Assembly (NCBI RefSeq): GCF_019635465.1
Contig: NZ_JAHBZK010000011.1
Coordinates: 1-64,000, forward strand
Length of the DNA stretch: 64,000 nt
Reading direction: 5' to 3'
DNA from: Hydrogenophaga sp.
GTDB taxonomy: Bacteria > Pseudomonadota > Gammaproteobacteria > Burkholderiales > Burkholderiaceae_C
The stretch's first letter is position 1; each line of letters opens with the position of its first letter. Position numbers and translations under genes: made by a program. The notes below the pieces were generated by a model that saw only the letters and a program-made list of their open reading frames with translations, was not told the DNA's origin and did not search any database. Shown one piece after another: positions 49,907 to 58,466 of this stretch.

Positions 49907-50794
49907 ATGGAACTGCGGCACCTGCGCTACTTCGACACCCTGGCCGAAACGCTGAACTTCACCCGCGCCGCAGAGCGGTTGCATGTCACGCAATCCACGC
50001 TGTCGCATCAGATCCGCCAGCTCGAGGAAGAGCTCAGCCTCACGCTGTTCGACCGCAGCAGCAAGCGCGTGACGCTGACCGAGGCCGGTGAGTTGCTGCG
50101 CAGTCACCTGGTGCCGGCACTGCAGCAGATCGACCGCGGGCTGCAGGCCCTGAGCGACCCTGGCGAAGCCTTTGCCGGCGAGCTGCACATCGGTGCCACG
50201 CACAGCTTCAACACCCGCCTGGTGCCCATGTGCGTGTCGGCCTTTCTGGCGCATCACCCCAATGTGCGTGTGAGCGTGGAGGAACTGTCGGCCGAGCTGA
50301 TTGCACGCCGCATCTCCAGCGGCCACCTTGACCTGGGGGTGTCGTACCGGCCAACCGACAAGCCCGAGCTGTGGTTCGAGCCGCTCTACAACGAGGAGCT
50401 TCGGCTGTGCGTGGCGGCCAGCCACCCGCTGGCCAAACGCCGGCGCGTGCGCATGGTGGAGCTGCACCAGAAACGCCTGGTGCTGCTGCCCAGGCAGTTC
50501 AGCACCCGCGGTCTGCTCGACGATTGTTTCGAGGCGGCGGGCGCGCAACCGCTGGTGGTGGCGGAGCTGAACTCCATCGCGCCCATGATCGAGCTGATCC
50601 GCCAGACCGACCTGGCCGGCATCATTGCCGAGACCGCGTTCACGCCCTCGCCCGACCTGCGGCTCATCCCGCTCGAAGACCCGGCGCCGATCCGCACACC
50701 CGGGTTGCTGTGGAAGAAAGGGGCCAACCGCTCGGCCACGGTGAAGTACATGGCCTCGGTGATCCGCCGCGCGGCGGGGGGCCATGGTGGATGA
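49907..50794 (+). CDS. LysR-family regulator of the divergent dioxygenase operon
   Basis: A 295-residue LysR regulator: helix-turn-helix LRHLRYFDTLAETLNFTRAAERLHVTQSTLSHQIRQLEEEL (about residues 3-43) and a substrate domain with RISSGHLDLGVSYRPTDKPELWFEPLY. It resembles CatR/CbnR-type activators of aromatic ortho cleavage, including the opening MELRHLRYF. Divergence from the dioxygenase operon and a T-N11-A palindrome before the start support control of that operon. Its inducer is probably a muconate-like or hydroxyquinol-derived compound, which is inference. Confidence 0.88.
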   Translation: MELRHLRYFDTLAETLNFTRAAERLHVTQSTLSHQIRQLEEELSLTLFDRSSKRVTLTEAGELLRSHLVPALQQIDRGLQALSDPGEAFAGELHIGATHSFNTRLVPMCVSAFLAHHPNVRVSVEELSAELIARRISSGHLDLGVSYRPTDKPELWFEPLYNEELRLCVAASHPLAKRRRVRMVELHQKRLVLLPRQFSTRGLLDDCFEAAGAQPLVVAELNSIAPMIELIRQTDLAGIIAETAFTPSPDLRLIPLEDPAPIRTPGLLWKKGANRSATVKYMASVIRRAAGGHGG

Positions 50795-50845
50795 GCGTGC
50801 GCCTCGACGCAGGGTGATCGAGAGGCGCACGATCGTCATGGGCGC

Positions 50846-51430
50846 TCAGAGCACCCGGCAGGCCTCGTCAAACGACAGACGCGCATTGCGATCAAACAGC
50901 TTGCTGTCGTCGCCGTAGCCCAGGTTGATCAGGAAGTTGGTCTTCCAGCGCCCATCGGGGAAGAACTCGGCGTCGACCTTGCCGATGTCGAAGCCGCTCA
51001 TGGGGCCGCAGTCCAGCCCCACCGCACGCGCCGCGATGATGAAGTAGGCCCCACCCAGGGTGCCGTTGCGGGTGGCCGTGGCGCCGGCCAGGGCGGCATT
51101 GGCCTCGAAGTTCTCCTTGGCGCCTTCGCGGTGCCACACCTTGGGCATGTACTCGTAGAAGCGTGTGTCGGTGGCCACGATCACCGTGACTGGCGCCGTG
51201 CGCGTCTTCTCCAGGTTGCCCGGCAGCATGGCGGGCAACAGGCGCTCGCGCGCGGCCGGGGTGTTCAGGAACACATAGCGCGTGGGTTGGGTGTTCATCG
51301 AGGTGGGGCCGAGGGCGGCCACCTCATAGACACGGCGCAGAAGCTCGTCGGGAACGGGCTTGTCGATGAAGCCGTTGGCGGTGCGTGCTTTGAGAAAGAT
51401 CTGGTCGAGAGCCTGGGCGTCGATGGTCAT
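50846..51430 (-). CDS. Nitroreductase-family FMN oxidoreductase (RutE/HadB-like)
   Basis: A 194-residue nitroreductase-fold protein. FMN phosphate contacts and core segments are FLKARTANGFIDKPVPDELL, GPTSMNTQPTRYVFL and GGAYFIIAARAVGLDCGPMSGFD, close to RutE/HadB malonic-semialdehyde reductases. Actual substrates may be nitroaromatics, quinones or semialdehydes. It is the last gene of the reverse operon starting at 56806, after the SnoaL-like gene. Start at 51430 gives the usual N-terminus; the Shine-Dalgarno is weak. Confidence 0.85.
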   Translation of the reverse strand: MTIDAQALDQIFLKARTANGFIDKPVPDELLRRVYEVAALGPTSMNTQPTRYVFLNTPAARERLLPAMLPGNLEKTRTAPVTVIVATDTRFYEYMPKVWHREGAKENFEANAALAGATATRNGTLGGAYFIIAARAVGLDCGPMSGFDIGKVDAEFFPDGRWKTNFLINLGYGDDSKLFDRNARLSFDEACRVL

Positions 51431-51489
51431 GGTGCTTGGGGGTTGGTGCCGGCGTTCGGCAGGGATGCAAAAAGAAAAGCGTCGGTGGT

Positions 51490-52122
51490 TCAGGCCGGGT
51501 GGATTTCGCGCTCCAGCGCACCACCGGCCAGCCACGACGCGCCGCGACGGTACAGCGATTGCACTTCCTGACCCTTGAGCATGGGCATGTCCATCTTCAC
51601 GGTGTAGCCAATGCGCTGCTGGATGTACGCCAGGTGGCGATAACCCTCGGGCAAGGCGGCCAGTGCGGCCTGGTCAAGCGAGAGCACCGCCGCTGGGTCC
51701 ACCGGGTCGATGCGGTCCTTCTCGTAGATGGGCTGGCGGTGCAACAACTTCCATTCGCCTTCGTGGCGTTGCACGAAGTCGTAGAAGCGCCCCGTGCAGA
51801 CCACATCGCACAGCACCGGGCCGTTGGCACCTTCGACCATGCCCCGCTGCGAGATCGTCATCTTGGTCTGCGCAATGGCACGATCACCGGCCACCTCGAT
51901 GGCCGAGCCACCGAGGAAGTGCAGGATGCTGACGCCCTTGGCCCAGCCCTCCTGTGTGACGCGAATGAAATCGGCAAACGGCCCCTGGAACCAGGTCGCC
52001 ATCATCACGCCCTGGGGGTGCCACACGGTGGCAAAGCGGGCCCAGTCGCCGGCGTCGCGCCATACGGCCCAGCGCTCCACCATGCGGCGGATCAGCCATT
52101 CGTCCAGTTGCTTGTCGTTCAT
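51490..52122 (-). CDS. SnoaL/NTF2-like protein
   Basis: A 210-residue protein with an NTF2-like cone fold in the first 140 residues: LIRRMVERWAVWRDAGDWARFATVWHPQGVMMATWFQGPFADF and CTGRFYDFVQRHEGEWKLLHRQPIYEKD, resembling SnoaL_4 proteins and the small subunits of ring-hydroxylating dioxygenases. The C-terminal part is a unique extension. In aromatic clusters such proteins serve as isomerases, dehydratases or accessory subunits. It lies in the TRAP-dioxygenase operon. No catalytic prediction is safe. Confidence 0.72.
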   Translation of the reverse strand: MNDKQLDEWLIRRMVERWAVWRDAGDWARFATVWHPQGVMMATWFQGPFADFIRVTQEGWAKGVSILHFLGGSAIEVAGDRAIAQTKMTISQRGMVEGANGPVLCDVVCTGRFYDFVQRHEGEWKLLHRQPIYEKDRIDPVDPAAVLSLDQAALAALPEGYRHLAYIQQRIGYTVKMDMPMLKGQEVQSLYRRGASWLAGGALEREIHPA

Positions 52123-52144
52123 GGTGGCTCCCTGTTGCATCGGG

Positions 52145-52447
52145 TCAGGCGACTTCGTAGTCGACCTGGTGGCGCGCAATGCGCAGCCCTTCCAGTTCGC
52201 GGCGCACACGCAGGTGCTCGGGGTGGTTGGCGTAGTCGTCCAGCGCCTGACGGGAGTCGAACTCGGAGTACAGCACCACGTCGCAGGCATAGTCGATGCG
52301 GCTGATGTCGACGCCGATCTCCAGCGTGCGCATGCCCGGAACGCGGCCCCGCATGCCTTCGAACGCGCGCTTGAGCCGCTCGGCATTGGCGGCCTTCTCG
52401 GCCGCCGAGTCGCCCAGCAGGTTCCACATCACGATGTGCTTGATCAT
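52145..52447 (-). CDS. Dabb-family (stress-responsive A/B barrel) protein
   Basis: A 100-residue dimeric alpha/beta-barrel domain protein: IKHIVMWNLLGD at the N-terminus, the helix KANAERLKRAFEGMRGRVPG-type spacing, and CDVVLYSEFDSRQALDDYANHPEHLRVR, the classical Dabb core. Related proteins act as small enzymes on aromatic or polyketide intermediates. It starts 2 bp before the end of the YciI gene region, tightly coupled in the operon. The start at 52447 is at the conserved MIKHIVM. Confidence 0.82.
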   Translation of the reverse strand: MIKHIVMWNLLGDSAAEKAANAERLKRAFEGMRGRVPGMRTLEIGVDISRIDYACDVVLYSEFDSRQALDDYANHPEHLRVRRELEGLRIARHQVDYEVA

Positions 52448-52449
52448 GG

Positions 52450-52755
52450 TCAGGCGGCGGGTGGGAAGCCGGCCTTCTGCGGCCACAGGTTCTGAAAGGC
52501 GTGCACCGCCACGCTGGCGTAGAGCCCGGCCTTGCTGAAGGGCTCGCCCGCCTGCCAGGCCAGGGCCGCTTCGCGGCTGTCGAAGTCGATCGCCAGCACG
52601 CTGCCGATCATGGTCTTGCCGTCGTCGGTGAGCAGCGGGCCGGCAAAGGCGATGCGATCGGCAACCGCACCCAGGTAGGCCTTGTGTTCGGGGCGCATGC
52701 GCTGGCGCAGTTCAAGGCCACCGGGTTTGTCGAGCAGGTGAAAGACGTAAATCAT
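52450..52755 (-). CDS. YciI-family small protein (muconolactone-isomerase-like fold)
   Basis: A 101-residue protein with YciI signatures: IYVFHLLDKPGG at the N-terminus, RIAFAGPLLTDDGKTMIGSVLAIDFDSREAALAWQAGEPFSKAGLY in the middle and a Trp near the end. These folds include muconolactone isomerase-type enzymes of the ortho pathway, but the short form here is not proven as such. It lies between Dabb and dctM genes with gaps of 2 and 20 bp. AGGGAG lies 13 bases upstream of the start. Confidence 0.8.
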   Translation of the reverse strand: MIYVFHLLDKPGGLELRQRMRPEHKAYLGAVADRIAFAGPLLTDDGKTMIGSVLAIDFDSREAALAWQAGEPFSKAGLYASVAVHAFQNLWPQKAGFPPAA

Positions 52756-52775
52756 GTTGAAGCAACTCCCTGGGT

Positions 52776-54095
52776 TCACATGCGGGCCAGCCAGGTGGAC
52801 AGGCCCGGGAAGATGGCCAGCACCACCAGCGTGAGCACCATCACCAGCACGAAGGGGAAGGTGCCGGCAAAGATGTCGCGGATGGTGATGGCCGGGTTGT
52901 TGAGCGCACTCTTGACCGTGTAGACCGACACACCGAAGGGCGGTGTGAGCAGACCGATTTCCACCGCCAGCACGGTCAGCACGCCGAACCAGATCAGGTC
53001 CATGCCGAAGCTGCTGGCGATGGGCAGCACGATGGGCAGCATGATCAACATGATCGAGACCGAATCGATGATGCAGCCCAGCGCAATCACGATGGCCAGG
53101 TAGGCCACCAGAAAGCCCCAGGGGCCCAGACCCATCTCGGTGATGGCAGTGGTGATGGCCGCCGGCATGCCGGTGAGTGCCAGCATGCGGCTGTAGAGCG
53201 AGGCGGCGGCGATGAGGAACAGCACCGCCACCGACACGTAGCCGGTCTCGGTCAGCACGCTCCACAGCTTGCGCCAGGTCAGGCGGCGGCGGATCAGCGC
53301 AATCGCGAACGAGCCGGCGGCACCAACGGCGCCAGCCTCGGTCGGCGTGAAGAAGCCGCTGTACAGCCCGCCCAGCACCAGCGTGACCAGCAGCAGGATG
53401 GGCACGAACTTGATGGCAGCGCTGCCCCAGGTCTCGGCGTCGTGATCGGTTTCGCTGCGCTGCACGCCGCCCTGAAAGATCTTGCCCGGCATCAGGTAGG
53501 CGAACACCAGGATCAGCAGCGCGAACAGGCCCGCCAGCACCAGGCCGGGGAACACGCCCGCGAGGAACATGCGACCGATCGATTCCTCGGCAATGACGCC
53601 GTAGATGATCATCAACAACGACGGCGGAATCAGCATGCCCAGGACAGAGGAGCCCGCCACCACGCCGACCGAGAAGCGCGGCGTGTAGCCATGGCGGATC
53701 ATCTCGGGCACGGCCACCTTGGTGAACACCGAGGCCGATGCGATCGAGATGCCGGTGATGGCGGCGAACACCGCGTTGGCGCCCACCGTGGCCAGGCCCA
53801 GCCCGCCGCGCAGTCGCCGCAACAACCACTGAAAGACGTCGAAGGTGTCGCGCCCCACCCCGCTCACGCTCACGAACATGCCCATGAGCACGAACAACGG
53901 CACCACGCCGAACAGGTAGTCGCGAATCGCGTCGTTGGCGGCCGCGCCCACGAAGCGCGCCGCAATCTCGGGCGAGCGCATCACCAGCACCGAGGCGAAC
54001 GAGGTGATGATCAGGGCGATGCCGATGTGCATGCCCAGCACGATGAAGACCAGCATGACCCCAATGGCCATGAAGCCCAGCGTCAGGTCGGACAT
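52776..54095 (-). CDS. dctM: TRAP transporter large permease DctM
   Basis: A 439-residue membrane protein with about twelve hydrophobic segments. DctM motifs include VVPLFVLMGMFVSVSGVGRDTFDVFQWLLRRLRGGL, SVLGMLIPPSLLMIIYGVIAEESIGRMF and IGLLTPPFGVSVYTVKSAL. It couples sodium or proton entry to uptake with DctQ and DctP. The start codon overlaps the DctQ stop (TGATG), so the pair is translationally coupled. It lies directly before YciI in the dioxygenase operon. Confidence 0.93.
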   Translation of the reverse strand: MSDLTLGFMAIGVMLVFIVLGMHIGIALIITSFASVLVMRSPEIAARFVGAAANDAIRDYLFGVVPLFVLMGMFVSVSGVGRDTFDVFQWLLRRLRGGLGLATVGANAVFAAITGISIASASVFTKVAVPEMIRHGYTPRFSVGVVAGSSVLGMLIPPSLLMIIYGVIAEESIGRMFLAGVFPGLVLAGLFALLILVFAYLMPGKIFQGGVQRSETDHDAETWGSAAIKFVPILLLVTLVLGGLYSGFFTPTEAGAVGAAGSFAIALIRRRLTWRKLWSVLTETGYVSVAVLFLIAAASLYSRMLALTGMPAAITTAITEMGLGPWGFLVAYLAIVIALGCIIDSVSIMLIMLPIVLPIASSFGMDLIWFGVLTVLAVEIGLLTPPFGVSVYTVKSALNNPAITIRDIFAGTFPFVLVMVLTLVVLAIFPGLSTWLARM

Positions 54096-54661
54096 CAGTG
54101 GCCTCCTTGCGTGGGTTGCTTCGCGCTGTCGCGCAGGTCCTGCCAGACCAGCAGCAGGTACTGCACCGCCGCCAGGGCAGCGCCCACGAACACCACAATG
54201 CGCATCGGCCAGGTCGGAAAGGTGAACACGCCCTCGACGCCGAAGAACTCGTTGTTGCTCCACGCGCGCACGAACAGCGGCCAGGTGGCGTAGGCGATGA
54301 CGCCGCAGGCAAAGATGCCCGCCACCGAGAACAGCGCGCGCAGCCGCATGCCGGCGCGCGGACGCTTGAGCATGAAGGGGTCCAGGAACAGGTCGGCCCG
54401 GCTCATGCGCCCATGGCGCAAGGTGCTGGGCAGTTGCAGGAAGACGATGACGATGATGGACGCTGCCACCATCTCGGCCACGCCGTCGATGGGCTGGTTG
54501 AACGCATTGCGCATGAACACGTCGGCGCACATCAGCACCATGACCAGCGCAATCACGATGGAGCCCAGGCCGTTGAGCGCATCGACCAGATGGCCGAACG
54601 GGCTGGACGGTGCCGTCGGCGCTGGCGCGGCATCGAGGTCGGTGTTGGTTTCGTAGCTCAT
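54095..54661 (-). CDS. dctQ: TRAP transporter small permease DctQ
   Basis: A 188-residue membrane protein with four hydrophobic segments (about residues 34-52, 67-85, 107-127 and 150-170), typical DctQ. Includes LNGLGSIVIALVMVLMCADVFMRNAFNQPIDGVAEM. It works with DctM; the two genes overlap by one base. Gap upstream to dctP is 145 bp and holds a BIME-like element, which may lower downstream expression relative to dctP. The N-terminus starts with a polar stretch (TNTDLDAAPAPTAPSS). Confidence 0.9.
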   Translation of the reverse strand: MSYETNTDLDAAPAPTAPSSPFGHLVDALNGLGSIVIALVMVLMCADVFMRNAFNQPIDGVAEMVAASIIVIVFLQLPSTLRHGRMSRADLFLDPFMLKRPRAGMRLRALFSVAGIFACGVIAYATWPLFVRAWSNNEFFGVEGVFTFPTWPMRIVVFVGAALAAVQYLLLVWQDLRDSAKQPTQGGH

Positions 54662-54730
54662 GGGTCGAGCCCTTTGCAGGCGAAGGAAAAAGAAGCCGCG
54701 GGCTCACACGCCCGCCAACCCGGGGTTGCC

Positions 54731-54804
54731 GAGGATCCGGCTTTGCCGGTCCTCTGGCAACGCCCCCCTCCCAGGGGGGTGCGGCCTGCGGCCGCGCGGG
54801 GGGA
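54731..54804. repeat. Intergenic palindromic (BIME/REP-like) element, copy 2
   Basis: Same module order as copy 1 at 2316-2380: CCGGCTTTGCCGG (54737-54749), then CTCTGGCAACGCC, then a CCCCCCTCCCAGGGGGG hairpin, then a GCGGCC-rich hairpin and a G-run. It lies immediately after the dctP stop, between dctP and dctQ. Confidence 0.6.
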
Positions 54805-54806
54805 GA

Positions 54807-55904
54807 TCAAAGCTCTTTGTCCCAGTCGCGCAGCGGCTTCGCACCGCGCTTGCGCAGCTCTTCCAGGTAGGTCTTGACTATCTGCGCCGCCGGCCCGCGC
54901 GAGGCATTGGCCTTGGCCCAGTCGGCCGCGATGTTGGGCATGGTCCTGGCCCACTTCTCGCGCTCGCCAGGGGCCATGGGCGCGATCTTGACCGGCACGG
55001 CCTGCTTGGCGCCTTGCTCGCCGATGGCCTTGAGCGCGGCTTCATAGCGCTGCATCAGCGTGTCGCCGAGCACGCGCGAGTACTCCAGGCCCACCTCCTT
55101 CACGATCTTCTGCACCTCGGGCGGCAGCGCGCTGAAGCTGTCCTTGTTCATGGCCATGCCGCCGTTGTAGAGGGCACCGATGTCGGCCGTGGTCACATAG
55201 GGCGCGACTTCGTAGATCTTGTTGGGCAGGATGCCGGTGGAGATCGAAATCGTGCCCTCGCTCACACCGGTCTGGATGTCGGTGTAGTAGCTGGTGAGCG
55301 AGCCGTCCACCGGCACCGCGCCCGAGCCGCGCAGCCACACGCCCACCGCACCCGGGGCCGAGATCTTCTTGCCGTTGAGATCGGCGTAGGTGTTGATGGG
55401 CGTCTTGGTGAACAGGTGGTAGGTGTCCACACCGCTGGCGCCCAGGAACACCAGGTTGTTCTTGTCCCACTCGGCCTTGAGTGCGGGCACCTTCTCGTTC
55501 ATCTCGTTGGCCACCTGCAGCACGGTGCGCACGTCGCCGGTGGCAAAGGGCACCACGGTGGCGTATTGCGTCAGCGGCATCTTGGCGGCTTCGAGGTTGG
55601 CGAACACCCAGCCGATGTCGGCGATGCCCTGCGACACGCTGGTGAGCGTGGCGTTCATCTTGTAGAGCTGGCCGCCGTAGGCTTCCTTCCACTCGATCTT
55701 GTAGCCCTTGCCCAGGGCTTCCACACGCTTGTTCACTTCGGGCACGAACAGGCTGCTCATGAGGCCGACCCAGGGCAATGCCGTGGGGTGGCTGGACGCG
55801 ATGGTGAGTTTGAAGGTCTGCTCGGCGTGGGCGGTGCCCAGGCCGGCGGCCATCATCGCGGCGGCCAGCGCGGTGGCCACAAAGGCGCGTTTGCGGATCG
55901 TCAT
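54807..55904 (-). CDS. dctP: TRAP transporter solute-binding protein DctP (copy 2)
   Basis: A 365-residue periplasmic receptor, a close paralogue of the protein at 44709: shared LTIASSHPTALPWVGLMSSLFVPE, GYKIEWKEAYGGQLYKMNATLTSVSQGIADIGWVFANLE and KISAPGAVGVWLRGSGAVPV. Signal peptide of about 27 residues ending in GTAHA. It delivers an organic acid to DctQM encoded downstream after the BIME-like element. The start has AGGAGACAACAC. Its gene follows the dioxygenase by 26 bp. Confidence 0.92.
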   Translation of the reverse strand: MTIRKRAFVATALAAAMMAAGLGTAHAEQTFKLTIASSHPTALPWVGLMSSLFVPEVNKRVEALGKGYKIEWKEAYGGQLYKMNATLTSVSQGIADIGWVFANLEAAKMPLTQYATVVPFATGDVRTVLQVANEMNEKVPALKAEWDKNNLVFLGASGVDTYHLFTKTPINTYADLNGKKISAPGAVGVWLRGSGAVPVDGSLTSYYTDIQTGVSEGTISISTGILPNKIYEVAPYVTTADIGALYNGGMAMNKDSFSALPPEVQKIVKEVGLEYSRVLGDTLMQRYEAALKAIGEQGAKQAVPVKIAPMAPGEREKWARTMPNIAADWAKANASRGPAAQIVKTYLEELRKRGAKPLRDWDKEL

Positions 55905-55930
55905 GTGTTGTCTCCTGTTGTCTGCGGCGC

Positions 55931-56806
55931 TCAGGCCGACTGGGTTGCCACGGGTTTGCCCGTTGTGGTGCTGGCGGTCACGGCGGGCGCCAGCACAAAG
56001 TCGAAGTCGAGGGTGATGCGGCCGTCCGGCTGCTGCACCCAGTCGGCCAGCAGCGAACTGCGCACGCCGAACACGGCGTCCGAATCCAGGTACGGGTCGC
56101 CGTTGCGGAACACGTGCGTCACCAGCGTCTGGTAGCCCGGCGCCTGGATGCGAAAGTGCAGGTGGGCCGGGCGCCACGGGTGGCGCTTGGTGGCCTTGAG
56201 CATCTCGCCCACCGGCCCGTCATCGGGAATGGGGTACGGCTCGGCCACCACGGTCTTGAAGTGAAAGCCGCCGTCGGCACCACTGCGCAGCACGGCACGG
56301 CCCTGGGCGTGATCGAGTCCTTCGCGCTGCACGTCGTACAGACCATCGGCGTCGGCCTGCCAGACGTCGATGACCGCACCGGCCACCGCCTCGCCACCCG
56401 GGCCGCGCACATGGCCACTGACCTCGCAGGGCTGGCCCGGCGCGCCATTGGCCACATCGGCGCCGTGCGGCACTTCGGGTGCGCCTTCCACGTGGAAGGG
56501 GCCGAACACCGTGGCCTCGGTGCAGCCGGCGGGCTTCTGGTTGTTGAACGCCACGGTCAGCATCGACAGACCCAGCGTATCGGACAGCAGGATGAACTCC
56601 TGGCGCTGGTCGGTGCAGGTGTGACCCACGCGGGTGAGGAAGTCGATGCCGTAGGCCCACTCGGCTTCGGTGAGCTTGACCTCGCGGGCGAAGGCATGCA
56701 GGTGTTGCACCAGGCTGGTCAGCACCTGCTTGAGCCGCGGATCGGGCGTGCCGGCCAGGCGGGCGATCACCGCCTGCGTGATGTTGTCCTGATTGAGGTT
56801 GCGCAC
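55931..56806 (-). CDS. Intradiol dioxygenase, hydroxyquinol/catechol 1,2-dioxygenase-like (copy 2)
   Basis: A 291-residue Fe(III) intradiol dioxygenase, paralogous to the enzyme at 48875. A GTG at 56806 is chosen: it has GGAGACAAGACC upstream and matches the paralogue's N-terminus (NLNQDNITQAVIARL). Ligand segments are GLYDVQ, EPYPIPDDGPVGEMLKA and RPAHLHFRI. Homology with hydroxyquinol and chlorocatechol dioxygenases is clear; which substrate is preferred cannot be told. It heads the operon of dctP, dctQM, YciI, Dabb, SnoaL and nitroreductase genes, divergent from a LysR gene. Confidence 0.87.
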   Translation of the reverse strand: MRNLNQDNITQAVIARLAGTPDPRLKQVLTSLVQHLHAFAREVKLTEAEWAYGIDFLTRVGHTCTDQRQEFILLSDTLGLSMLTVAFNNQKPAGCTEATVFGPFHVEGAPEVPHGADVANGAPGQPCEVSGHVRGPGGEAVAGAVIDVWQADADGLYDVQREGLDHAQGRAVLRSGADGGFHFKTVVAEPYPIPDDGPVGEMLKATKRHPWRPAHLHFRIQAPGYQTLVTHVFRNGDPYLDSDAVFGVRSSLLADWVQQPDGRITLDFDFVLAPAVTASTTTGKPVATQSA

Positions 56807-56891
56807 GGTCTTGTCTCCATTCGGTGCACCGGGGTGCCACCATGGCGGCAGAATGTAGGCGGCTCGAAATGGAAAACAAATGCCCGCAACC

Positions 56892-56904
56892 GAAAAGACT
56901 TTTC
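56892..56904. promoter_or_regulatory. Palindrome GAAAAG-A-CTTTTC in the LysR/dioxygenase gap
   Basis: A perfect 6-bp arm palindrome with one central base lies 52 bp before the LysR start and 85 bp before the dioxygenase start. Position fits a LysR operator for the divergent operon. A second copy of the array was not found. Confidence 0.4.
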
Positions 56905-56956
56905 CGGTCGGTGCAACAACATCAGGGACAACCCGGAGACAACCACCGCATCGCCC

Positions 56957-57892
56957 ATGGATCGCTGGACCGAGATCGAACTCTTCGTGCAGGTGGCCGA
57001 AACCGGCAGCCTCTCGCGCGCCGCCGAGGCGCTCAACCTTTCCAACGCCAGTGCGAGCCGGCACCTGGCGGCCCTGGAAGAACGCCTGGGTGTGCGGCTG
57101 GTGGAGCGCAACACGCGCCGGCTCTACCTCACCGACACGGGCCAGGAGTTCTTCCAGCGCGCGCGCAACATCCTCAGTGACCTGCGCGACGCCGAGTCGG
57201 ACGTCAACGCCGCCGCACTCAACCCCACCGGCGCGCTGCGTGTGACGGCATCGCTGAGTTTTTCGATGCACCACATCGCGCCGCTGCTGCGCGAGTTCAC
57301 CGAGCGTTACCCCAACGTCACGGTGCACGTCGAGGCCGCCAACCGCTACCTCGACATCATCGACAACAACATCGACGTCGCCATCCGCACCCGCGAGGTC
57401 GAGCCCGACAGCAACATCACCATCCGCCGCCTGGGCGAAACGCGCCGCGTGCTGGCGGCCTCACCGGGCTATCTCGCCAAGCACGGCTTCCCCAAGGTGC
57501 TCGACGACCTGCAGCGCCACAAGCTGCTGGTCTACCTGCACGCCAACACACCCAACGAGCTGCGCTTCACGCACATGGTCAGCAACGAGCAGCGCACGGT
57601 GCAGATCCGCGGCCTGCTCGAAACCAACGACGGCCAGATCGTGCGCGCCGCCGCGCTCGACGGCATGGGCATCCTCATCCAGCCCAGCTACATCGTCTAC
57701 GACGACATCGTGGCCGGGCGCCTGGTGCCCGTGCTCGAGGACTGGGACCTGCCCCACCTCACCATCAACCTCGCCTACCCCAGCCGCAAACACCTCAGCG
57801 CCAAGGTCCGCGCCTTCATCGACTTCATGGCGGGCCACTTCGCCAAGATGGACTACGAGCGCAAGTGGACCGGGCGGTTTGCCGTGTACTGA
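56957..57892 (+). CDS. LysR-family regulator of the TRAP-dioxygenase operon
   Basis: A 311-residue LysR regulator: helix-turn-helix IELFVQVAETGSLSRAAEALNLSNASASRHLAALEERLGVRLVERNTRRL near residues 7-56, and a substrate-binding domain with FSMHHIAPLLREFTERYPNVTV. It is of the CrgA/PcaQ-like subgroup by eye. It starts 150 bp from the divergent dioxygenase; control of that operon is the natural inference. There is no strong Shine-Dalgarno; ATG 56957 starts the conserved helix. Confidence 0.88.
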   Translation: MDRWTEIELFVQVAETGSLSRAAEALNLSNASASRHLAALEERLGVRLVERNTRRLYLTDTGQEFFQRARNILSDLRDAESDVNAAALNPTGALRVTASLSFSMHHIAPLLREFTERYPNVTVHVEAANRYLDIIDNNIDVAIRTREVEPDSNITIRRLGETRRVLAASPGYLAKHGFPKVLDDLQRHKLLVYLHANTPNELRFTHMVSNEQRTVQIRGLLETNDGQIVRAAALDGMGILIQPSYIVYDDIVAGRLVPVLEDWDLPHLTINLAYPSRKHLSAKVRAFIDFMAGHFAKMDYERKWTGRFAVY

Positions 57893-57944
57893 GCCTTGCT
57901 GGAACCCCCATCACCCAATCACCCAATCACCTCAGGAGAACCCC

Positions 57945-58445
57945 ATGCAATTGAGATCGATGTCCATCGTGGTGGTCTGGGTGCTGCTGGCGCTGTTCAC
58001 CCTGCTCAACCTGTCCGCCTTCCTGGAGCCCACCACCCTGTCGCTGGGTGTGACGGAGATCCAGGCGCCGCTGGGGCTGATCCTGCTGGGCACGGTGGCG
58101 CTGGTCAGTGCGCTGTTCATGGTGGTGATCGTGATGCAGCAGGCCAGCACCCTGATGGACACGCGCCGCACCGCCAAGGAACTGGCCGCGCAGCGCGAGC
58201 TGGCTGACAAGGCCGAAGCTTCACGCTTCGTGGAACTGCGCCAGGCCATCGACGCACTGAGCGACCGCATGGCGATTGCGCAGGCCTCGGCGCGCGAGGC
58301 CATCGATGCGCAAGCCGCCAGCAATCAGCAGGCGCTCACCGAGCGCTTCGACGAGACGGTGCAGTCGCTGTCTGCCAACCTGGGCGAGATCGAGGACAAA
58401 CTCGACCGCGTGCTGTCGGTGCCGCGGCTGCCGCCCACCGATTGA
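57945..58445 (+). CDS. Two-helix inner-membrane protein with coiled-coil tail (LapA-like)
   Basis: A 166-residue protein. Two hydrophobic segments (about residues 5-26 and 44-66) follow a short cytoplasmic end, like small LapA-type (DUF1049) envelope proteins. A long cytoplasmic helix from about 70 to 155 is rich in Ala, Glu, Gln and Arg and probably a coiled coil. Start is supported by AGGAGAACCCC. A short TCACCCAA direct repeat (about 57910-57930) precedes the gene. Function unknown; it lies between the LysR gene and the convergent MFS gene. Confidence 0.7.
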   Translation: MQLRSMSIVVVWVLLALFTLLNLSAFLEPTTLSLGVTEIQAPLGLILLGTVALVSALFMVVIVMQQASTLMDTRRTAKELAAQRELADKAEASRFVELRQAIDALSDRMAIAQASAREAIDAQAASNQQALTERFDETVQSLSANLGEIEDKLDRVLSVPRLPPTD

Positions 58446-58466
58446 GGTTGACCCGCCGGGTCAACC
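58446..58466. terminator. Convergent stem-loop GGTTGACCCG-C-CGGGTCAACC
   Basis: A perfect 10-bp inverted repeat with one central base starts directly after the membrane-protein stop and overlaps the convergent MFS stop codon. It could end transcription from both sides, though no U-tract follows. Confidence 0.5.
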
